Assembly: GCF_000439375.1 (NCBI RefSeq)
Contig: NZ_ATMI01000014.1
Location: 1 to 64,000, forward strand
DNA length: 64,000 nucleotides
Reading direction: 5' to 3'
From: Tatumella saanichensis
Lineage (GTDB): Bacteria > Pseudomonadota > Gammaproteobacteria > Enterobacterales > Enterobacteriaceae
This document shows, in pieces, positions 6,970-17,581 of the stretch. The translations under genes were made by a program, and so were the position numbers. The notes below the pieces were generated by a model, which had not been told where the DNA came from, searched no databases, and was given only the letters and a program-made list of their open reading frames with translations. Positions within the stretch are counted from its first letter, which is position 1; each line of letters starts with the position of its first letter.

Positions 6970-8355
6970 TTACTTACGCCGCCAAGTAGTGCCCTGTGGT
7001 CCGTCTTCGAGAATAATCCCCAGTTCATTCAGCTTATCGCGGGCGATATCTGCCTGAGCCCAGTTTTTGCTCTCACGGGCGTCTTTACGCATTTTGATCA
7101 GACCTTCGATCTCAGCCACTTCATCATCATTACCCCCCGCGGTGCTCTGCAGGAAGGTTTCCGGGTCTTGCTGTAACAGCCCAAGAACCTCAGCCAACTG
7201 ACGGAGTTTGGCCGCCACCGAGTCTGCCATTGCCGGGTCTTCCGTTTTCAGGCGGTTAACCTCACGGGCTAGGTCAAACAGCACCGGATAGGCTTCAGGG
7301 GTATTGAAATCATCGTTCATCGCATCACGGAAACGCTGCTCAGCGTCAGCACACTCCGCTGGTTTGGCAGAAGGGTCTGTGTGACGCAGCGCGGTATACA
7401 GCCGTTCTAGCGCCGCACGGGCTTGCTTGAGGTTGTCTTCACCGTAGTTCAACTGGCTACGGTAATGACCGGACATCAGGAAGTAACGGACGGTTTCCGC
7501 ATCGTAATGGCTTAATACATCACGCACCGTAAAGAAATTGCCCAAGGATTTGGACATTTTTTCACGGTCAACCATCACCATCCCAGAGTGCATCCAGTAA
7601 TTGACGTATTCACCGCCATGGGCGCAGGTTGACTGAGCGATCTCGTTTTCATGGTGCGGGAACATCAGGTCTGAACCGCCACCATGAATATCAAAATGCT
7701 CGCCTAACTGTTTGCAGTTCATGGCTGAGCACTCGATATGCCAGCCCGGACGCCCTGCTCCCCAAGGTGATGGCCAAGAAGGTTCGTCAGACTTGGACAT
7801 TTTCCATAACACGAAGTCCATCGGGTTCTTTTTGATATCGGCGACTTCAACACGGGCACCGGCTTGTAACTGCTCAAGATCCTGACGGGATAACTCACCA
7901 TAGTGGGCATCACTTAATACATCGAACATCACATCGCCGTTGGCCGCGACATAGGCATGGCCACGTTGCAGTAGTTTTTCGACCAGTTCGATGATTTCAC
8001 CGATATGACGGGTGGCGCGCGGCTCTGAATCCGGCGGCAGAATACCCAGTGCAGCAAAATCACTGTGCATTTCAGCAACCATGCGATCGGTCAACTGGCC
8101 GATAGTTTCGCCGTTTTCGTTAGCACGTTTGATAATTTTATCATCGATGTCGGTGATATTACGCACGTAGTTCAACTCATAACCGAGATAACGTAAGTAA
8201 CGGGACACCACATCAAAGGCAACGAAAGTCCGGCCATGACCAATATGGCAGAGGTCATAAACGGTAATACCGCACACGTACATGCCGATTTTTCCAGCAT
8301 GGATAGGTTTAAATTCCTCTTTTTGTCTGCTCTTGGTGTTGTAAATTTTTAGCAT
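6970..8355 (-). CDS. cysS: Cysteinyl-tRNA synthetase
   Basis: A class I aminoacyl-tRNA synthetase charging tRNA-Cys; 461 aa, as in E. coli. Visible signatures: zinc-ligand Cys28 in YVCGITVYD, the HIGH motif at 37-40 (CHIGHGRTF), the second zinc region [26 protein letters not shown], and KMSKSLGN at about 266-270. It is transcribed opposite to ppiB with about 200 bp between the starts. Nothing unusual was seen. Confidence 0.98.
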   Translation of the reverse strand: MLKIYNTKSRQKEEFKPIHAGKIGMYVCGITVYDLCHIGHGRTFVAFDVVSRYLRYLGYELNYVRNITDIDDKIIKRANENGETIGQLTDRMVAEMHSDFAALGILPPDSEPRATRHIGEIIELVEKLLQRGHAYVAANGDVMFDVLSDAHYGELSRQDLEQLQAGARVEVADIKKNPMDFVLWKMSKSDEPSWPSPWGAGRPGWHIECSAMNCKQLGEHFDIHGGGSDLMFPHHENEIAQSTCAHGGEYVNYWMHSGMVMVDREKMSKSLGNFFTVRDVLSHYDAETVRYFLMSGHYRSQLNYGEDNLKQARAALERLYTALRHTDPSAKPAECADAEQRFRDAMNDDFNTPEAYPVLFDLAREVNRLKTEDPAMADSVAAKLRQLAEVLGLLQQDPETFLQSTAGGNDDEVAEIEGLIKMRKDARESKNWAQADIARDKLNELGIILEDGPQGTTWRRK

Positions 8356-8563
8356 TTAACTCTTCCGTTTCTGCGTGTGCGATAACTCCGCGTATTGTGC
8401 CGTATTTTTCACAGGTCTGCGACGTAAAGCAAGCTCAGAGGCCAGCGGATTACCAGCCACTGCCGCAAAGATGAATTTTATGATATAAGGAACGACTGTA
8501 AATGCCTGCTCCGACGACCGGGAAGGCAGCCCTACTGAACGACAACTCTGACAGGATGAAATT

Positions 8564-9058
8564 ATGGTCACTTTCCAGACTAACTTCGGCGATATCGTAA
8601 TCAAAACATTTGATGATAAAGCCCCGGCAACCGTTGCAAACTTCCTGGAGTACTGCCGCGAAGGTTTTTACGACAATACCATTTTCCATCGCGTCATTAA
8701 CGGTTTTATGATCCAGGGCGGTGGATTTGAGCCAGGGATGAACCAGAAAGATACTAAAGCCGAAATCCGCAACGAAGCGAACAACGGTCTGAAAAATACC
8801 CGTGGAACCCTGGCAATGGCCCGTACTTCTGCCCCACACTCTGCAACCGCGCAGTTCTTCATCAATGTGGCAGACAACGACTTCTTGAACTTCCGTGACG
8901 AAAGCATGCAGGGCTGGGGCTACTGTGTGTTTGCCGAAGTGGTTGAAGGTATGGACGTGGTTGAGAAAATTAAAGGCGTTTCTACTGGCCGCAGCGGTAT
9001 GCACCAGGACGTTCCTAAAGAAGACGTCGTCATTAATAAAGTGATCGTCAGCGAGTAA
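8564..9058 (+). CDS. ppiB: Peptidyl-prolyl isomerase B (cytoplasmic cyclophilin)
   Basis: A 164-residue cyclophilin lacking a signal peptide, catalysing Xaa-Pro bond isomerisation in the cytoplasm. Core motifs are [13 protein letters not shown], with the catalytic Arg, [17 protein letters not shown], and [15 protein letters not shown]. Length equals E. coli PpiB. Its stop overlaps the lpxH start by one base (TAATG), so the two genes are coupled, as in E. coli. Confidence 0.97.
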   Translation: MVTFQTNFGDIVIKTFDDKAPATVANFLEYCREGFYDNTIFHRVINGFMIQGGGFEPGMNQKDTKAEIRNEANNGLKNTRGTLAMARTSAPHSATAQFFINVADNDFLNFRDESMQGWGYCVFAEVVEGMDVVEKIKGVSTGRSGMHQDVPKEDVVINKVIVSE

Positions 9059-9774
9059 TGTCGCGAACACTTTTTATCGCAGACTTACATCTCTGCCAAC
9101 AGGAACCGGCAATCACTGCCGGTTTTCTGCGTTTTTTACAGCGCGAAGCCACACATTGCGATGCACTGTATATCTTGGGTGATTTGTTTGAGAGCTGGAT
9201 TGGCGATGATGATCCCGAGCCTTTGCATCAACAAGTGGCCGAGGCACTGGCTGCCCTCCCCGTCCCTGTGTACTTTATCCACGGTAACCGCGATTTCCTG
9301 CTAGGGAAACAGTATGCGGCGCGTAGCCATATGCAGTTGCTGCCGGAACAGAAGTTGCTGGAGCTCTATGGTCAACGGGTGCTGATTATGCACGGCGATA
9401 CCCTTTGTACTGATGATGAGGGTTATCAGCGTTTCCGCCGCAAAGTACACCAGCCCTGGTTACAACGTATTTTCCTGATGCTGCCGTTATCCCTACGCCA
9501 GAAAGTCGCTGCCCGGTTACGCAATGATAGCCAGCAGGCGAATCAGCATAAGAGTATGGAAATTATGGATGTTAACCCGCAGGCAGTTGAGCAGGTGATG
9601 CAGGATAATCAGGCCTCGCTGTTGATCCACGGTCATACCCATCGCCCTGAAATTCATACTTTGACTGTGGATCACCAACCTGCCCGCCGCGCGGTATTGG
9701 GTGCTTGGCACCAGCAGGGATCGATGATTGAAGTGAATACAGACGGGGTACGACTGATCGCCTTCCCGTGGTAA
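9058..9774 (+). CDS. lpxH: UDP-2,3-diacylglucosamine diphosphatase LpxH
   Basis: Catalyses the fourth step of lipid A synthesis, hydrolysing UDP-2,3-diacylglucosamine to lipid X and UMP at the inner membrane surface. The 238-aa protein has calcineurin-like metallophosphoesterase motifs: ADLHL (Asp9, His11), [31 protein letters not shown] and [10 protein letters not shown]. It starts on the last base of ppiB. The presence of lpxH indicates a Gram-negative envelope. Confidence 0.97.
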   Translation: MSRTLFIADLHLCQQEPAITAGFLRFLQREATHCDALYILGDLFESWIGDDDPEPLHQQVAEALAALPVPVYFIHGNRDFLLGKQYAARSHMQLLPEQKLLELYGQRVLIMHGDTLCTDDEGYQRFRRKVHQPWLQRIFLMLPLSLRQKVAARLRNDSQQANQHKSMEIMDVNPQAVEQVMQDNQASLLIHGHTHRPEIHTLTVDHQPARRAVLGAWHQQGSMIEVNTDGVRLIAFPW

Positions 9775-9803
9775 TTCCGCTGATGTAGTCCGGTTGCGGC
9801 GCT

Positions 9804-9819
9804 ACGCAACCGTTTTCCT
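9804..9819 (+). promoter_or_regulatory. PurR operator of purEK
   Basis: ACGCAACCGTTTTCCT agrees with the 16-bp PurR consensus (ACGCAAACGTTTGCGT-like) and lies 89 bp before purE. A -10-like TATCCT lies downstream near 9836. PurR represses purine synthesis genes when hypoxanthine or guanine is available. Confidence 0.85.
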
Positions 9820-9907
9820 TCACGCTGACTCATGCTATCCTGACGCCCTTTTCAGGGTGTATCACCTGTCTGAATTCAGGTCTTTTTTACTCACAGGAGT
9901 TGTCCGC

Positions 9908-10414
9908 ATGTCGTCGAATACTGCCCCAGCCCGTATCGCTATTATTATGGGTTCTAAAAGTGACTGGGCTACGATGCAGTATGCTGCAGAAATTCTCAAC
10001 GAACTGAATCTTGCGCACCACGTTGAAGTGGTCTCTGCCCACCGCACACCGGACAAACTGTTCAGCTTTGCTGAAACAGCTCAGCAGCAGGGTTTCCATG
10101 TAATTATCGCCGGTGCCGGTGGCGCAGCTCACCTACCGGGGATGCTGGCCGCGAAAACACTGGTGCCGGTACTGGGTGTCCCAGTACAGAGCGCTGCCTT
10201 AAGTGGCGTTGATAGTCTGTACTCTATCGTACAGATGCCACGGGGTATTCCGGTAGGCACTCTAGCCATCGGTAAAGCCGGTGCCGCCAATGCCGCCCTA
10301 CTGGCAGCTCAGATTTTGGCAGTCAATGATCCAGCGCTGGCAACCCGCCTAAATGAGTGGCGCACCGCCCAGAGTGAAGCAGTGCTGAATAATCCGGACC
10401 CGCGGGAGGCATAA
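9908..10414 (+). CDS. purE: N5-carboxyaminoimidazole ribonucleotide mutase PurE
   Basis: Converts N5-CAIR to CAIR in de novo purine synthesis. The chosen start ATG 9908 follows CAGGAG and gives a 168-aa protein, one shorter than E. coli; the upstream in-frame extension has no homology. Signature stretches are [12 protein letters not shown] (phosphate binding), [20 protein letters not shown] and [16 protein letters not shown] overlap with purK indicates coupled translation. The PurR box upstream implies purine repression. Confidence 0.97.
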   Translation: MSSNTAPARIAIIMGSKSDWATMQYAAEILNELNLAHHVEVVSAHRTPDKLFSFAETAQQQGFHVIIAGAGGAAHLPGMLAAKTLVPVLGVPVQSAALSGVDSLYSIVQMPRGIPVGTLAIGKAGAANAALLAAQILAVNDPALATRLNEWRTAQSEAVLNNPDPREA

Positions 10415-11478
10415 TGAAATCTGTATGTGTGTTAGGGAACGGACAACTGGGCCGGATGCTGCGTCAAGCCGGTGAACCTTTAGGGATAGCCGTTTATCCG
10501 GTGGGTACCGATGCCGAACCCGATTCGCTGCCTATTCGTGAGAGTGTGATCACCGCTGAAATCGAACGCTGGCCAGAAACAGCCCTGACCCGTGAGCTGG
10601 CCAGTCACCCTGCTTTCGTTAACCGCGACATTTTCCCGCGTCTGGCAGACAGACTGACCCAGAAACAACTGCTTGATCAGCTTGGTTTAGCAACCTCGCC
10701 ATGGCAGTTACTCAGTGATGCTAAAGAGTGGCCGCAGGTGTTTGATACGCTGGGTGAATTAGCAATTGTTAAACGCCGCACCGGTGGCTATGACGGCCGC
10801 GGTCAGTGGCGTCTGCGCCGCGAAGACTGTCTAACTCTACCAGAAGAGTGCTACGGCGAGTGTATTGTCGAAAAAGGCATTAATTTCTCCGGTGAAGTGT
10901 CGCTGGTTGGTGCCCGTGGCCGTGATGGCAAAACGGTGTTTTATCCGCTGACCCATAACCTGCATCATAACGGCATCCTATTATGCAGTGTGGCCCTGCC
11001 ACAGCCAGATGCTGTCCTGCAGCATCAAGCAGAAAGCATGCTGACCGCCATTATGCAGGAGCTAGACTATGTCGGTGTGATCGCCATGGAGTGTTTTATC
11101 ACGCCAGAAGGACTGCTGATCAACGAACTGGCGCCACGGGTACACAACAGTGGTCACTGGACACAAAATGGTGCGTCGGTGAGTCAATTTGAACTGCATT
11201 TGCGGGCCATTACCGGTCTGCCGCTACCGCAACCGGTGGTGTTTGCGCCGTCTGTGATGGTTAACCTGATAGGTACGCCGCTAAATGACCAGTGGCTGAT
11301 CCATCCACTGGTGCACCTGCACTGGTATGAGAAAGACGTTCGTCCGGGCCGTAAACTGGGCCACCTCAATCTCACCGACAGTGACACTGCGCGCCTGACC
11401 GACAACCTGTCGGCACTGGTCAAGCAGTTACCCGAAGAGTATGCCGATGCCGTCCGCTGGGCGACCGAAATACTCTGA
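10414..11478 (+). CDS. purK: N5-carboxyaminoimidazole ribonucleotide synthase PurK
   Basis: ATP-grasp enzyme making N5-CAIR from AIR, bicarbonate and ATP, the substrate for the adjacent PurE. The 354-aa protein begins with CVLGNGQLGRML, has the ATP-grasp loop KRRTGGYDGRGQW and the metal/ATP stretch LINELAPRVHNSGHWT. It starts on the last base of purE and is followed by a hairpin. Confidence 0.97.
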   Translation: MKSVCVLGNGQLGRMLRQAGEPLGIAVYPVGTDAEPDSLPIRESVITAEIERWPETALTRELASHPAFVNRDIFPRLADRLTQKQLLDQLGLATSPWQLLSDAKEWPQVFDTLGELAIVKRRTGGYDGRGQWRLRREDCLTLPEECYGECIVEKGINFSGEVSLVGARGRDGKTVFYPLTHNLHHNGILLCSVALPQPDAVLQHQAESMLTAIMQELDYVGVIAMECFITPEGLLINELAPRVHNSGHWTQNGASVSQFELHLRAITGLPLPQPVVFAPSVMVNLIGTPLNDQWLIHPLVHLHWYEKDVRPGRKLGHLNLTDSDTARLTDNLSALVKQLPEEYADAVRWATEIL

Positions 11479-11486
11479 CCTGCTGT

Positions 11487-11513
11487 GCCGCAGTCCTTAT
11501 TAGGGCTGCGGCC
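11487..11513 (+). terminator. hairpin after purK
   Basis: GCCGCAGTCC pairs with GGGCTGCGGC across TTATTA, nine bases after purK stops. Only a short T-poor tail follows, so termination may be partial. Confidence 0.5.
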
Positions 11514-11621
11514 TTGCCCGCGCTTCTCCCCCTCCTAATTGGCCTTGACGCCGTTTTCTGTGTAATACTTTCACAACAGGGCGCATCCTGCGCGTCAATT
11601 CCCGATGGATCGTGTGAGTTT

Positions 11622-12410
11622 ATGCAAAAGACTATTTTAATTACCGGCTGTTCGTCAGGTATCGGTGCGGTGGCTGCCATAGATTTACTGCAGCGCGGTT
11701 ATCGAGTGATCGCCGCCTGTCGTAAAGCAGATGACGTCAGGCGGATGAATGAACTGGGCTATGAAGGGGTACAGCTAGATCTCGATGATCCTGACAGTGT
11801 CGAGCAGGCTGCACAACAGGTGATCGCGCTGTGTGACGGGCGGCTATTTGGGTTATTTAATAACGCCGGGTTCGGTGTCTACGGTCCGCTCGATGAATTA
11901 ACCCGCGAACAACTGGAACAGCAATTTTCCGCCAACTTTTTTGGCGTCCACCAGTTGACCACACGGCTGCTACCGGCACTGAAAGCCGCAGGCCAAGCAC
12001 GGATCATTAATACCAGCTCAGTGATGGGGTTGATTTCAACTCCCGGCCGTGGCGCCTATGCTGCCAGTAAATATGCCTTGGAGGCTTGGTCAGACGCGCT
12101 ACGTATGGAGCAAGAAGACAATAACATCCGTGTCAGCCTGATTGAACCGGGCCCCATTTCCACCGCTTTCTCACAGAGTGTGGTGCAGACCAATACCTCC
12201 TCGCCGGTAACTAACCCGGGGATCGCGGCCCGCTTTACCCTACCGCCGGAAGCGGTGTTACCAAAAATCCGCCATGCGCTGGAAAGCCGCTATCCGCGCC
12301 AGCGCTATCCGGTAACTGTGGTGGCCCATGTGATGTCTATTGCGCGGCGTCTACTGCCCGGCATACTGTTAGACCGGATTTTAAACAGTCATTCGTCGGA
12401 CCGAAAATAG
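11622..12410 (+). CDS. ybbO: SDR-family oxidoreductase YbbO
   Basis: A 262-residue classical short-chain dehydrogenase/reductase. The cofactor motif TGCSSGIG (residues 8-15) and the NNAGFG motif are present, as is the catalytic Tyr/Lys in YAASK (~146-150) preceded by a Ser in NTSSVMG. E. coli YbbO has been described as an NADP-dependent aldehyde reductase. The start ATG 11622 begins MQKTILITG; the longer frame overlaps the purK hairpin and is not homologous. The gene order ybbO then ybbN resembles E. coli. Confidence 0.92.
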   Translation: MQKTILITGCSSGIGAVAAIDLLQRGYRVIAACRKADDVRRMNELGYEGVQLDLDDPDSVEQAAQQVIALCDGRLFGLFNNAGFGVYGPLDELTREQLEQQFSANFFGVHQLTTRLLPALKAAGQARIINTSSVMGLISTPGRGAYAASKYALEAWSDALRMEQEDNNIRVSLIEPGPISTAFSQSVVQTNTSSPVTNPGIAARFTLPPEAVLPKIRHALESRYPRQRYPVTVVAHVMSIARRLLPGILLDRILNSHSSDRK

Positions 12411-12486
12411 CCGCTTGAAGTTCAGGAAAACTCCCCCATATCAGAGGGATAATGGTACTCATTTTCAGACCAAGGACCTACCGCGT

Positions 12487-13344
12487 ATGTTACAACAAGC
12501 CCAGATTATTGACGTTAATGAATCTAACCTGCAACAGACCCTTGAACAGTCCACGCAGGTGCCAGTGCTGTTCTATTTCTGGTCTGCCCGCAGCCAACAC
12601 TGCCAGGAACTGACGCCGATACTGGATAAACTGGCCGCTGAGTATCAGGGGCAGTTTTTGCTGGCGAAGCTTGACTGTGATGAGCAACAGATGATCGCTT
12701 CTCAGTTTGGTCTGCGTGCCATCCCGACGGTTTACCTGTTTAAAGACGGTCAGCCGGTGGATGGTTTCCAAGGTCCGCAACCGGAAGAAGCAATCCGTAA
12801 CCTGTTGCAGTCAGTACTACCACGGGAAGAAGAGCTTAAACTGCAGCAGGCGCAGGCATTGCTGGCGGAAGAGAAGCCCCTAGAAGCGCTACCGCTACTG
12901 AAAGAGGCTTGGCAACTTAGCCAGCAGGCCAGCGACATTGGCTTTGTGCTAGCAGAAACCCTGATTTCCCTTAACCGCAGTGATGAAGCGGAAGAGGTAC
13001 TTAAACATGTCCCGTTACAGGATCAGGACAGTCGCTATCAGGGGTTGATCGCGCAGATCGACCTACTGCGTCAAGCGGCGGATACTCCGGAGATCCAGCA
13101 GTTGCAGTCGGCATTGGCCGACGATCCTAGCAACAGCGATCTGGCCGGCAAACTGGCGATCCAATTCCACCAAGTAGGTCGTAATGAGGAAGCACTGGAA
13201 CTGCTGTTCGGCTTTTTGAAATCCGACTTAGCCGCCGGTGGCGGTGAACTGCGTAAAACCTTCCAAGAGATCTTGGCAGCCTTAGGCACCGGGGATTCTC
13301 TGGCCGGTAAGTTCCGTCGTCAACTTTACTCGCTGCTTTACTGA
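12487..13344 (+). CDS. cnoX: CnoX/YbbN thioredoxin-like co-chaperone
   Basis: A 285-residue cytoplasmic protein with an N-terminal thioredoxin domain (~1-110) whose active site is Ser36-Gln-His-Cys39 instead of CGPC, as in E. coli YbbN/CnoX. Helical TPR-like repeats fill the rest ([19 protein letters not shown] and [18 protein letters not shown]). CnoX protects substrates from overoxidation under bleach stress and hands them to GroEL or DnaK. The start ATG 12487 matches family length (E. coli 284). The 3' end overlaps the convergent cueR by 7 bases. Confidence 0.93.
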   Translation: MLQQAQIIDVNESNLQQTLEQSTQVPVLFYFWSARSQHCQELTPILDKLAAEYQGQFLLAKLDCDEQQMIASQFGLRAIPTVYLFKDGQPVDGFQGPQPEEAIRNLLQSVLPREEELKLQQAQALLAEEKPLEALPLLKEAWQLSQQASDIGFVLAETLISLNRSDEAEEVLKHVPLQDQDSRYQGLIAQIDLLRQAADTPEIQQLQSALADDPSNSDLAGKLAIQFHQVGRNEEALELLFGFLKSDLAAGGGELRKTFQEILAALGTGDSLAGKFRRQLYSLLY

Positions 13345-13760
13345 TCCTCTTGCGGACGGGCCTGTGCTGCACAACAGCCTGCTAAGGAATCAATGATCGG
13401 ACAGGCTGCCCCCTGATCACCGGGGCAGCTTTCTGCCAGGGCCACCAATCGTTGACGCATCCGAGTCAGTTCTTCCATCTGCCGGTCCAGGTCACGCACT
13501 TTCTGCAAGGTACGTTGTTTGATATCGGCGCTATGCCGTTGTGGATCATTAAACATCGCCACCAGCTCACGACACTCTTCAAGGCTGAACCCCACAAGGC
13601 GAGCCTGACGCAGCAGCGTTAACTCTTCAATATGATGATTCACATAGCTGCGATAGCCATTGGCACTGCGTTCCGGTGGGCTGATGATCCCTTTCTGTTC
13701 ATAAAAGCGAATCGCTTTACCGGATAACCCGGTTTTCCGGGCAACATCACTGATATTCAT
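13338..13760 (-). CDS. cueR: CueR copper-responsive MerR-family activator
   Basis: A 140-residue Cu(I) sensor. The N-terminal winged helix begins [20 protein letters not shown]; the dimerisation helix follows; the metal loop CPGDQGAAC has Cys112 and Cys120 at the positions of the Cu(I) ligands in E. coli CueR, and a CC pair follows at 129-130. The start 13760 is chosen for the family N-terminus; the ten codons upstream do not fit. It is transcribed divergently from copA, with the CueR-type promoter between them. Confidence 0.95.
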   Translation of the reverse strand: MNISDVARKTGLSGKAIRFYEQKGIISPPERSANGYRSYVNHHIEELTLLRQARLVGFSLEECRELVAMFNDPQRHSADIKQRTLQKVRDLDRQMEELTRMRQRLVALAESCPGDQGAACPIIDSLAGCCAAQARPQEDQ

Positions 13761-13802
13761 AGACTCTCTCCGTGAGGACGGTTTCCGCAACGCGGTAAGT
13801 AT

Positions 13803-13833
13803 TTGACCTTAACCTTAGTGGAAGGTTTACACT
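13803..13833 (+). promoter_or_regulatory. CueR-regulated copA promoter with 19-bp spacer
   Basis: -35 TTGACC (13803-13808) and -10 TACACT (13828-13833) are separated by 19 bp. Within the spacer, CCTTAACCTTAGTGGAAGG forms the partly symmetric CueR operator. The overlong spacer is the hallmark of MerR-family targets, which the activator untwists when metal-bound. Confidence 0.85.
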
Positions 13834-13880
13834 TTAATTAGCGTAACTGATTTACGTTAACAAAAAGCAGGAGAATAGCG

Positions 13881-16700
13881 ATGTCTGATACTACCACTCT
13901 GGCCCTACAGGGGCTGTCCTGTGGACATTGTGTTAAGCGTGTCAAAGAGGTGCTAGAAAAACGTGATGATGTGTCTGAAGCCGAGGTAAGTTTGGATCAG
14001 GCGGTAGTCACCGGAGAGGCGACGCCACAGGCACTGATTGAGGCCATCAAACAGGCGGGTTATCACGCCACTCTGGCACAGGGCGACAGCCTCCCAAAGC
14101 CTAAACCGCTGACAGCAACAGCACCCGCGCCGGACGGGCTGGCAGCGGCTTCTGATCCGGCAACTATCACACTCTCGCTAAGCGGTCTGAGCTGCGATCA
14201 CTGTATCGGTCGCGTCACAGAAGTGCTGGAACAACGCCCCGATGTGTCGGACGTACAGGTGACCCTTGAGCGAGCGGTCATTGATAGCAGTGCTTCAGCC
14301 CAGTCGCTGATTGAGACTATCGAGCGGGCAGGTTATCAAGCCACAGAGGGCACCACCGACGCGGGTTCATGGCCCCCGGCCACGACGCCCTCCCCTGACA
14401 CCGAGAGCGTTGCACCGATGGTAGCGGAGACATCGCCCCCCGAAAATGAATCTGTCGCGGATGATCTGCAACTGCTGATCGATGGGATGAGTTGTGCCAG
14501 CTGCGTAAGCCGAGTCGAGACTGCCCTAGCAAAAGTGCCAGAAGTCAGTCGAGCACGGGTTAATCTGGCGGATCGCAGTGCACTGGTTTCCGGGCATCCG
14601 GACCCTCAAGCGTTACTGGCGGCTGTCAGTCACGCCGGTTATTCTGCACGGCTGATGCGCGATGACCAGCAGCGGCGTGCAGAGCAACAAAAAAGCGGGC
14701 GGCAACAGTTTATCCGTTTCAGCTGGCAAGCTGGGTTGGCTCTGTTGACGGGCATTCCGGTGATGATCTGGGGCATGGTCGGTCATAATATGATGCTGAC
14801 CGCAGATAATCTGCGGGCCTGGCAAGGGATTAGTGTTATTACCCTGCTAGTGATGATCATTGCCGGGGGGCATTTTTACCGTAGCGCATGGAAAAGTTTG
14901 CGTAACCGCACCGCGACTATGGATACACTAGTGGCGCTGGGAACAGCGGTTGCTTGGCTGTATTCAGCGGCGGTGGTCCTACGTCCGGACAGCTTTCCAG
15001 CGGCGGCACGCCATCTCTATTTTGAAGCCAGTACTATGATCATCGGCTTGATCAACCTCGGCCATGCCCTAGAGCAGCGGGCCCGTCAGCATGCCTCACA
15101 ATCACTGCAAAAATTACTCGACCTGACGCCAGATACCGCGCGGGTAATGACTGCCGAGGGAGATAAAATCGTCCCAGTCAGTGAGATCAGTGCTGGCATG
15201 ATGATCCGCCTGCGGGCAGGTGACCGAGTCCCGGTAGATGGTGAAGTAACCGAGGGTCAGGGGCTAGTGGATGAAGCGATGCTAACCGGTGAAGCTTGGC
15301 CTCAGAAAAAACAGCACGGTGATAACGTCCATGCGGGCACCCTGGTGAGTGACGGTAACCTGACCTTCCGCACTACCGCCACCGGGCGTAATACCTCGTT
15401 GGCGCGCATTATTAGCCTCGTCCGTAATGCCCAGAGTAGTAAACCGCAGATCGGCCAGCTGGCCGATAAGATTTCAGCAGTTTTTGTGCCCACAGTGATT
15501 GTGATTGCGCTGCTCAGCGGACTGATTTGGTATCTGGTTGGCCCACAACCGCAGTTTGCCTACAGTATGGTGGTGATCACTACCGTGCTGATCATTGCTT
15601 GCCCCTGCGCCCTAGGATTAGCCACCCCGATGTCGGTGATAGCCGGTGTCGGCCGGGCAGCAGAAGCTGGAGTACTGGTGAAAGATGCCGATGCGCTGCA
15701 GCAGGCCAGCAACATTGATACGGTCATTTTCGATAAGACCGGTACCTTGACCCTCGGTAAACCGACCGTCACCGCCATTAAGCTGTTTAATGGCTTTGAT
15801 GAGCAACAGGTGTTGGACAATGCGGCGGCGGCAGAGAGTCACTCCTCTCACCCACTGGCTGCGGCAATCATTGCCCGTGCCGGAAATAAACCTTTAGCTA
15901 CCACCTACGGCCTGACGACGTTACCCGGCAAAGGGCTAAGGGCGGAAGTGGCTGGGCGACAGATCCTGTTGGGCAACGCGGCACTGTTGAGTGATGAAAA
16001 GATTGACCTGTCCTCCGCTCAGACTGCAATGGAGGGCGCTGCAGAACAGGGGGAAACACCGGTGCTGCTGGCTATTGATCAGCAACTGGCTGCCCTGTTT
16101 ACCATCAGCGATCCACTGCGCCCAGAAGCCGCCGCGGTGGTCAAGCAACTCTCTGAGCAGGGCCTAGAGGTATTGTTACTCAGTGGGGATCGTCAAAAAA
16201 CTGCAGAAGTGATCGCCGCTCGGGCCGGTATCCATCGAGTGATTGCCGAAGTCCTCCCAGATCAGAAAGCCGCGACGGTGCGCGAACTGCAGCAGCAGGG
16301 AAGACGGGTGGCAATGGTCGGTGATGGTATTAACGATGCTCCGGCCTTGGCGCAAGCAGATGCAGGGATTGCGATGAGTGGCGGCAGTGACATTGCCATC
16401 GAAACCGCCAGCTTGGCTCTGATGAGACAGGACCTGCAGGCCATTGCTGATGGCTTATTGATTGCCCGAGCAACGCTGCGAAATATGAAACAGAATCTGG
16501 CCGGTGCCTTTGTCTATAACTGTCTGGGGATCCCGGTGGCAGCCGGGGTACTCTATCCCCTGACCAGCACCCTGTTGAACCCAGTGATTGCCGGAGCCGC
16601 GATGGCGCTGTCATCAATAACAGTAGTCAGCAATGCTAACCGCCTGTTACGCTACAGGTTACCGCAGCAGACTCCGCGGTCCCCAGACGCTACCCGATAA
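13881..16700 (+). CDS. copA: CopA Cu(I)-exporting P1B-type ATPase with three metal-binding domains
   Basis: Inner-membrane pump exporting Cu(I) to the periplasm. The 939-aa protein has three N-terminal heavy-metal-associated domains with CxxC at Cys14/17 (GLSCGHC), Cys105/108 (GLSCDHC) and Cys205/208 (GMSCASC), one more than E. coli CopA. Membrane helices follow, with the Cu-binding CPC at 574-576. The phosphorylation motif DKTGTLT starts at Asp618 and the hinge GDGINDAP is near 814-821. A programmed frameshift heptamer lies after the first domain (separate entry). The start has CAGGAG at a good distance. Regulated by the divergent cueR. Confidence 0.97.
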   Translation: MSDTTTLALQGLSCGHCVKRVKEVLEKRDDVSEAEVSLDQAVVTGEATPQALIEAIKQAGYHATLAQGDSLPKPKPLTATAPAPDGLAAASDPATITLSLSGLSCDHCIGRVTEVLEQRPDVSDVQVTLERAVIDSSASAQSLIETIERAGYQATEGTTDAGSWPPATTPSPDTESVAPMVAETSPPENESVADDLQLLIDGMSCASCVSRVETALAKVPEVSRARVNLADRSALVSGHPDPQALLAAVSHAGYSARLMRDDQQRRAEQQKSGRQQFIRFSWQAGLALLTGIPVMIWGMVGHNMMLTADNLRAWQGISVITLLVMIIAGGHFYRSAWKSLRNRTATMDTLVALGTAVAWLYSAAVVLRPDSFPAAARHLYFEASTMIIGLINLGHALEQRARQHASQSLQKLLDLTPDTARVMTAEGDKIVPVSEISAGMMIRLRAGDRVPVDGEVTEGQGLVDEAMLTGEAWPQKKQHGDNVHAGTLVSDGNLTFRTTATGRNTSLARIISLVRNAQSSKPQIGQLADKISAVFVPTVIVIALLSGLIWYLVGPQPQFAYSMVVITTVLIIACPCALGLATPMSVIAGVGRAAEAGVLVKDADALQQASNIDTVIFDKTGTLTLGKPTVTAIKLFNGFDEQQVLDNAAAAESHSSHPLAAAIIARAGNKPLATTYGLTTLPGKGLRAEVAGRQILLGNAALLSDEKIDLSSAQTAMEGAAEQGETPVLLAIDQQLAALFTISDPLRPEAAAVVKQLSEQGLEVLLLSGDRQKTAEVIAARAGIHRVIAEVLPDQKAATVRELQQQGRRVAMVGDGINDAPALAQADAGIAMSGGSDIAIETASLALMRQDLQAIADGLLIARATLRNMKQNLAGAFVYNCLGIPVAAGVLYPLTSTLLNPVIAGAAMALSSITVVSNANRLLRYRLPQQTPRSPDATR
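14093..14099 (+). promoter_or_regulatory. programmed -1 frameshift site yielding CopA(Z)
   Basis: The heptamer C CCA AAG sits in the copA zero frame as CTC CCA AAG (codons 71-73). After a -1 slip the next codons are GCC (Ala) and TAA at 14102-14104. The product would be a free first metal-binding domain of 74 residues. E. coli copA has the same heptamer at the same place, followed by one codon and TAA, producing the 70-residue copper chaperone CopA(Z). I did not fold the downstream mRNA. Confidence 0.85.
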
Positions 16701-16735
16701 TTCAGCGCCGGCGGACAGCAAAGGATAGGCTTATC

Positions 16736-17545
16736 ATGAGATTCCGCACATTCCTGCAGACTTGCTGGCAGCTCCTTCATCCGGTCAGTTACCCCTGGCC
16801 GGCGGTGGATTTACAGCTGCCTAATAGCCGTATCCATTTGGTCGGCAGTATTCATATGGGGACCCGGCCAATGTCGCCGCTGCCTGACCCATTGCTAAAA
16901 CAGTTACAGGCGGCGACGGCGCTGATTGTTGAGGCGGATATTCTGAATATACCCGCAGTAATGCCAAACAGCAGTGACCGTCCGCCGTTGGCGCAGCGGT
17001 TGTCAGCGGAACTACTGGCGGCACTTCGCCAACGCTGTGCCGAATCAGACCTGTCTATTGATAACCTAGACCGGTTACCCGCCTGGCAGATTGCCCTGAT
17101 GCTGCAAAGCCATCAGGCCATGCGTTTAGGACTGCGCCCAGAATACGGCATAGATTATCAATTATTGCAGGCGGCCAGAGACCTGAATAAACCGGTGATT
17201 GAGCTGGAGGGGGCAGATACCCAGATGGCAATGTTGACCGCCCTGCCCGATGACGGCCAACAACTGCTGGATGACTCACTGGAACATTGGCATACCAATG
17301 CTCGATTATTACAGACCATGATAAGCTGGTGGCTTGAAGGCCCACCGCGACACCAGCGACACCAGATGCCCGAGGGTCTGCTGCCCTCCTCATTCGGACA
17401 GTCACTCAGCGATGTCCTGATCCGCCAGCGTAATCAGCAGTGGCAGCAGGCTTTTTTGCAACTTCCTGCTGGCCGTTATCTGGCGGCCGTGGGCGCACTG
17501 CATCTGTATGCCGAGCATAATCTGCCGTCGCTGTTTAGCCGCTGA
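16736..17545 (+). CDS. ybaP: YbaP, TraB/GumN-family protein
   Basis: A 269-residue member of the TraB/GumN family, in the E. coli context beside copA and ybaK. The N-terminal GSIHMGTRPMSPLP and C-terminal VGALHLYAEHNL are the paired conserved motifs of the family's putative metal-dependent hydrolase fold (Tiki-like). No convincing signal peptide precedes the first motif, so location is uncertain. Substrate and function are unknown. Confidence 0.88.
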   Translation: MRFRTFLQTCWQLLHPVSYPWPAVDLQLPNSRIHLVGSIHMGTRPMSPLPDPLLKQLQAATALIVEADILNIPAVMPNSSDRPPLAQRLSAELLAALRQRCAESDLSIDNLDRLPAWQIALMLQSHQAMRLGLRPEYGIDYQLLQAARDLNKPVIELEGADTQMAMLTALPDDGQQLLDDSLEHWHTNARLLQTMISWWLEGPPRHQRHQMPEGLLPSSFGQSLSDVLIRQRNQQWQQAFLQLPAGRYLAAVGALHLYAEHNLPSLFSR

Positions 17546-17581
17546 CCGAGCTGATTTTTTTTTGGATAACAAGGAAAACCT

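Noticed and set aside
17546-17581. ChiX small RNA between ybaP and ybaK
   Set aside because: E. coli has ChiX near here, but only 36 bp separate the genes in this window and no ChiX-like sequence is present.
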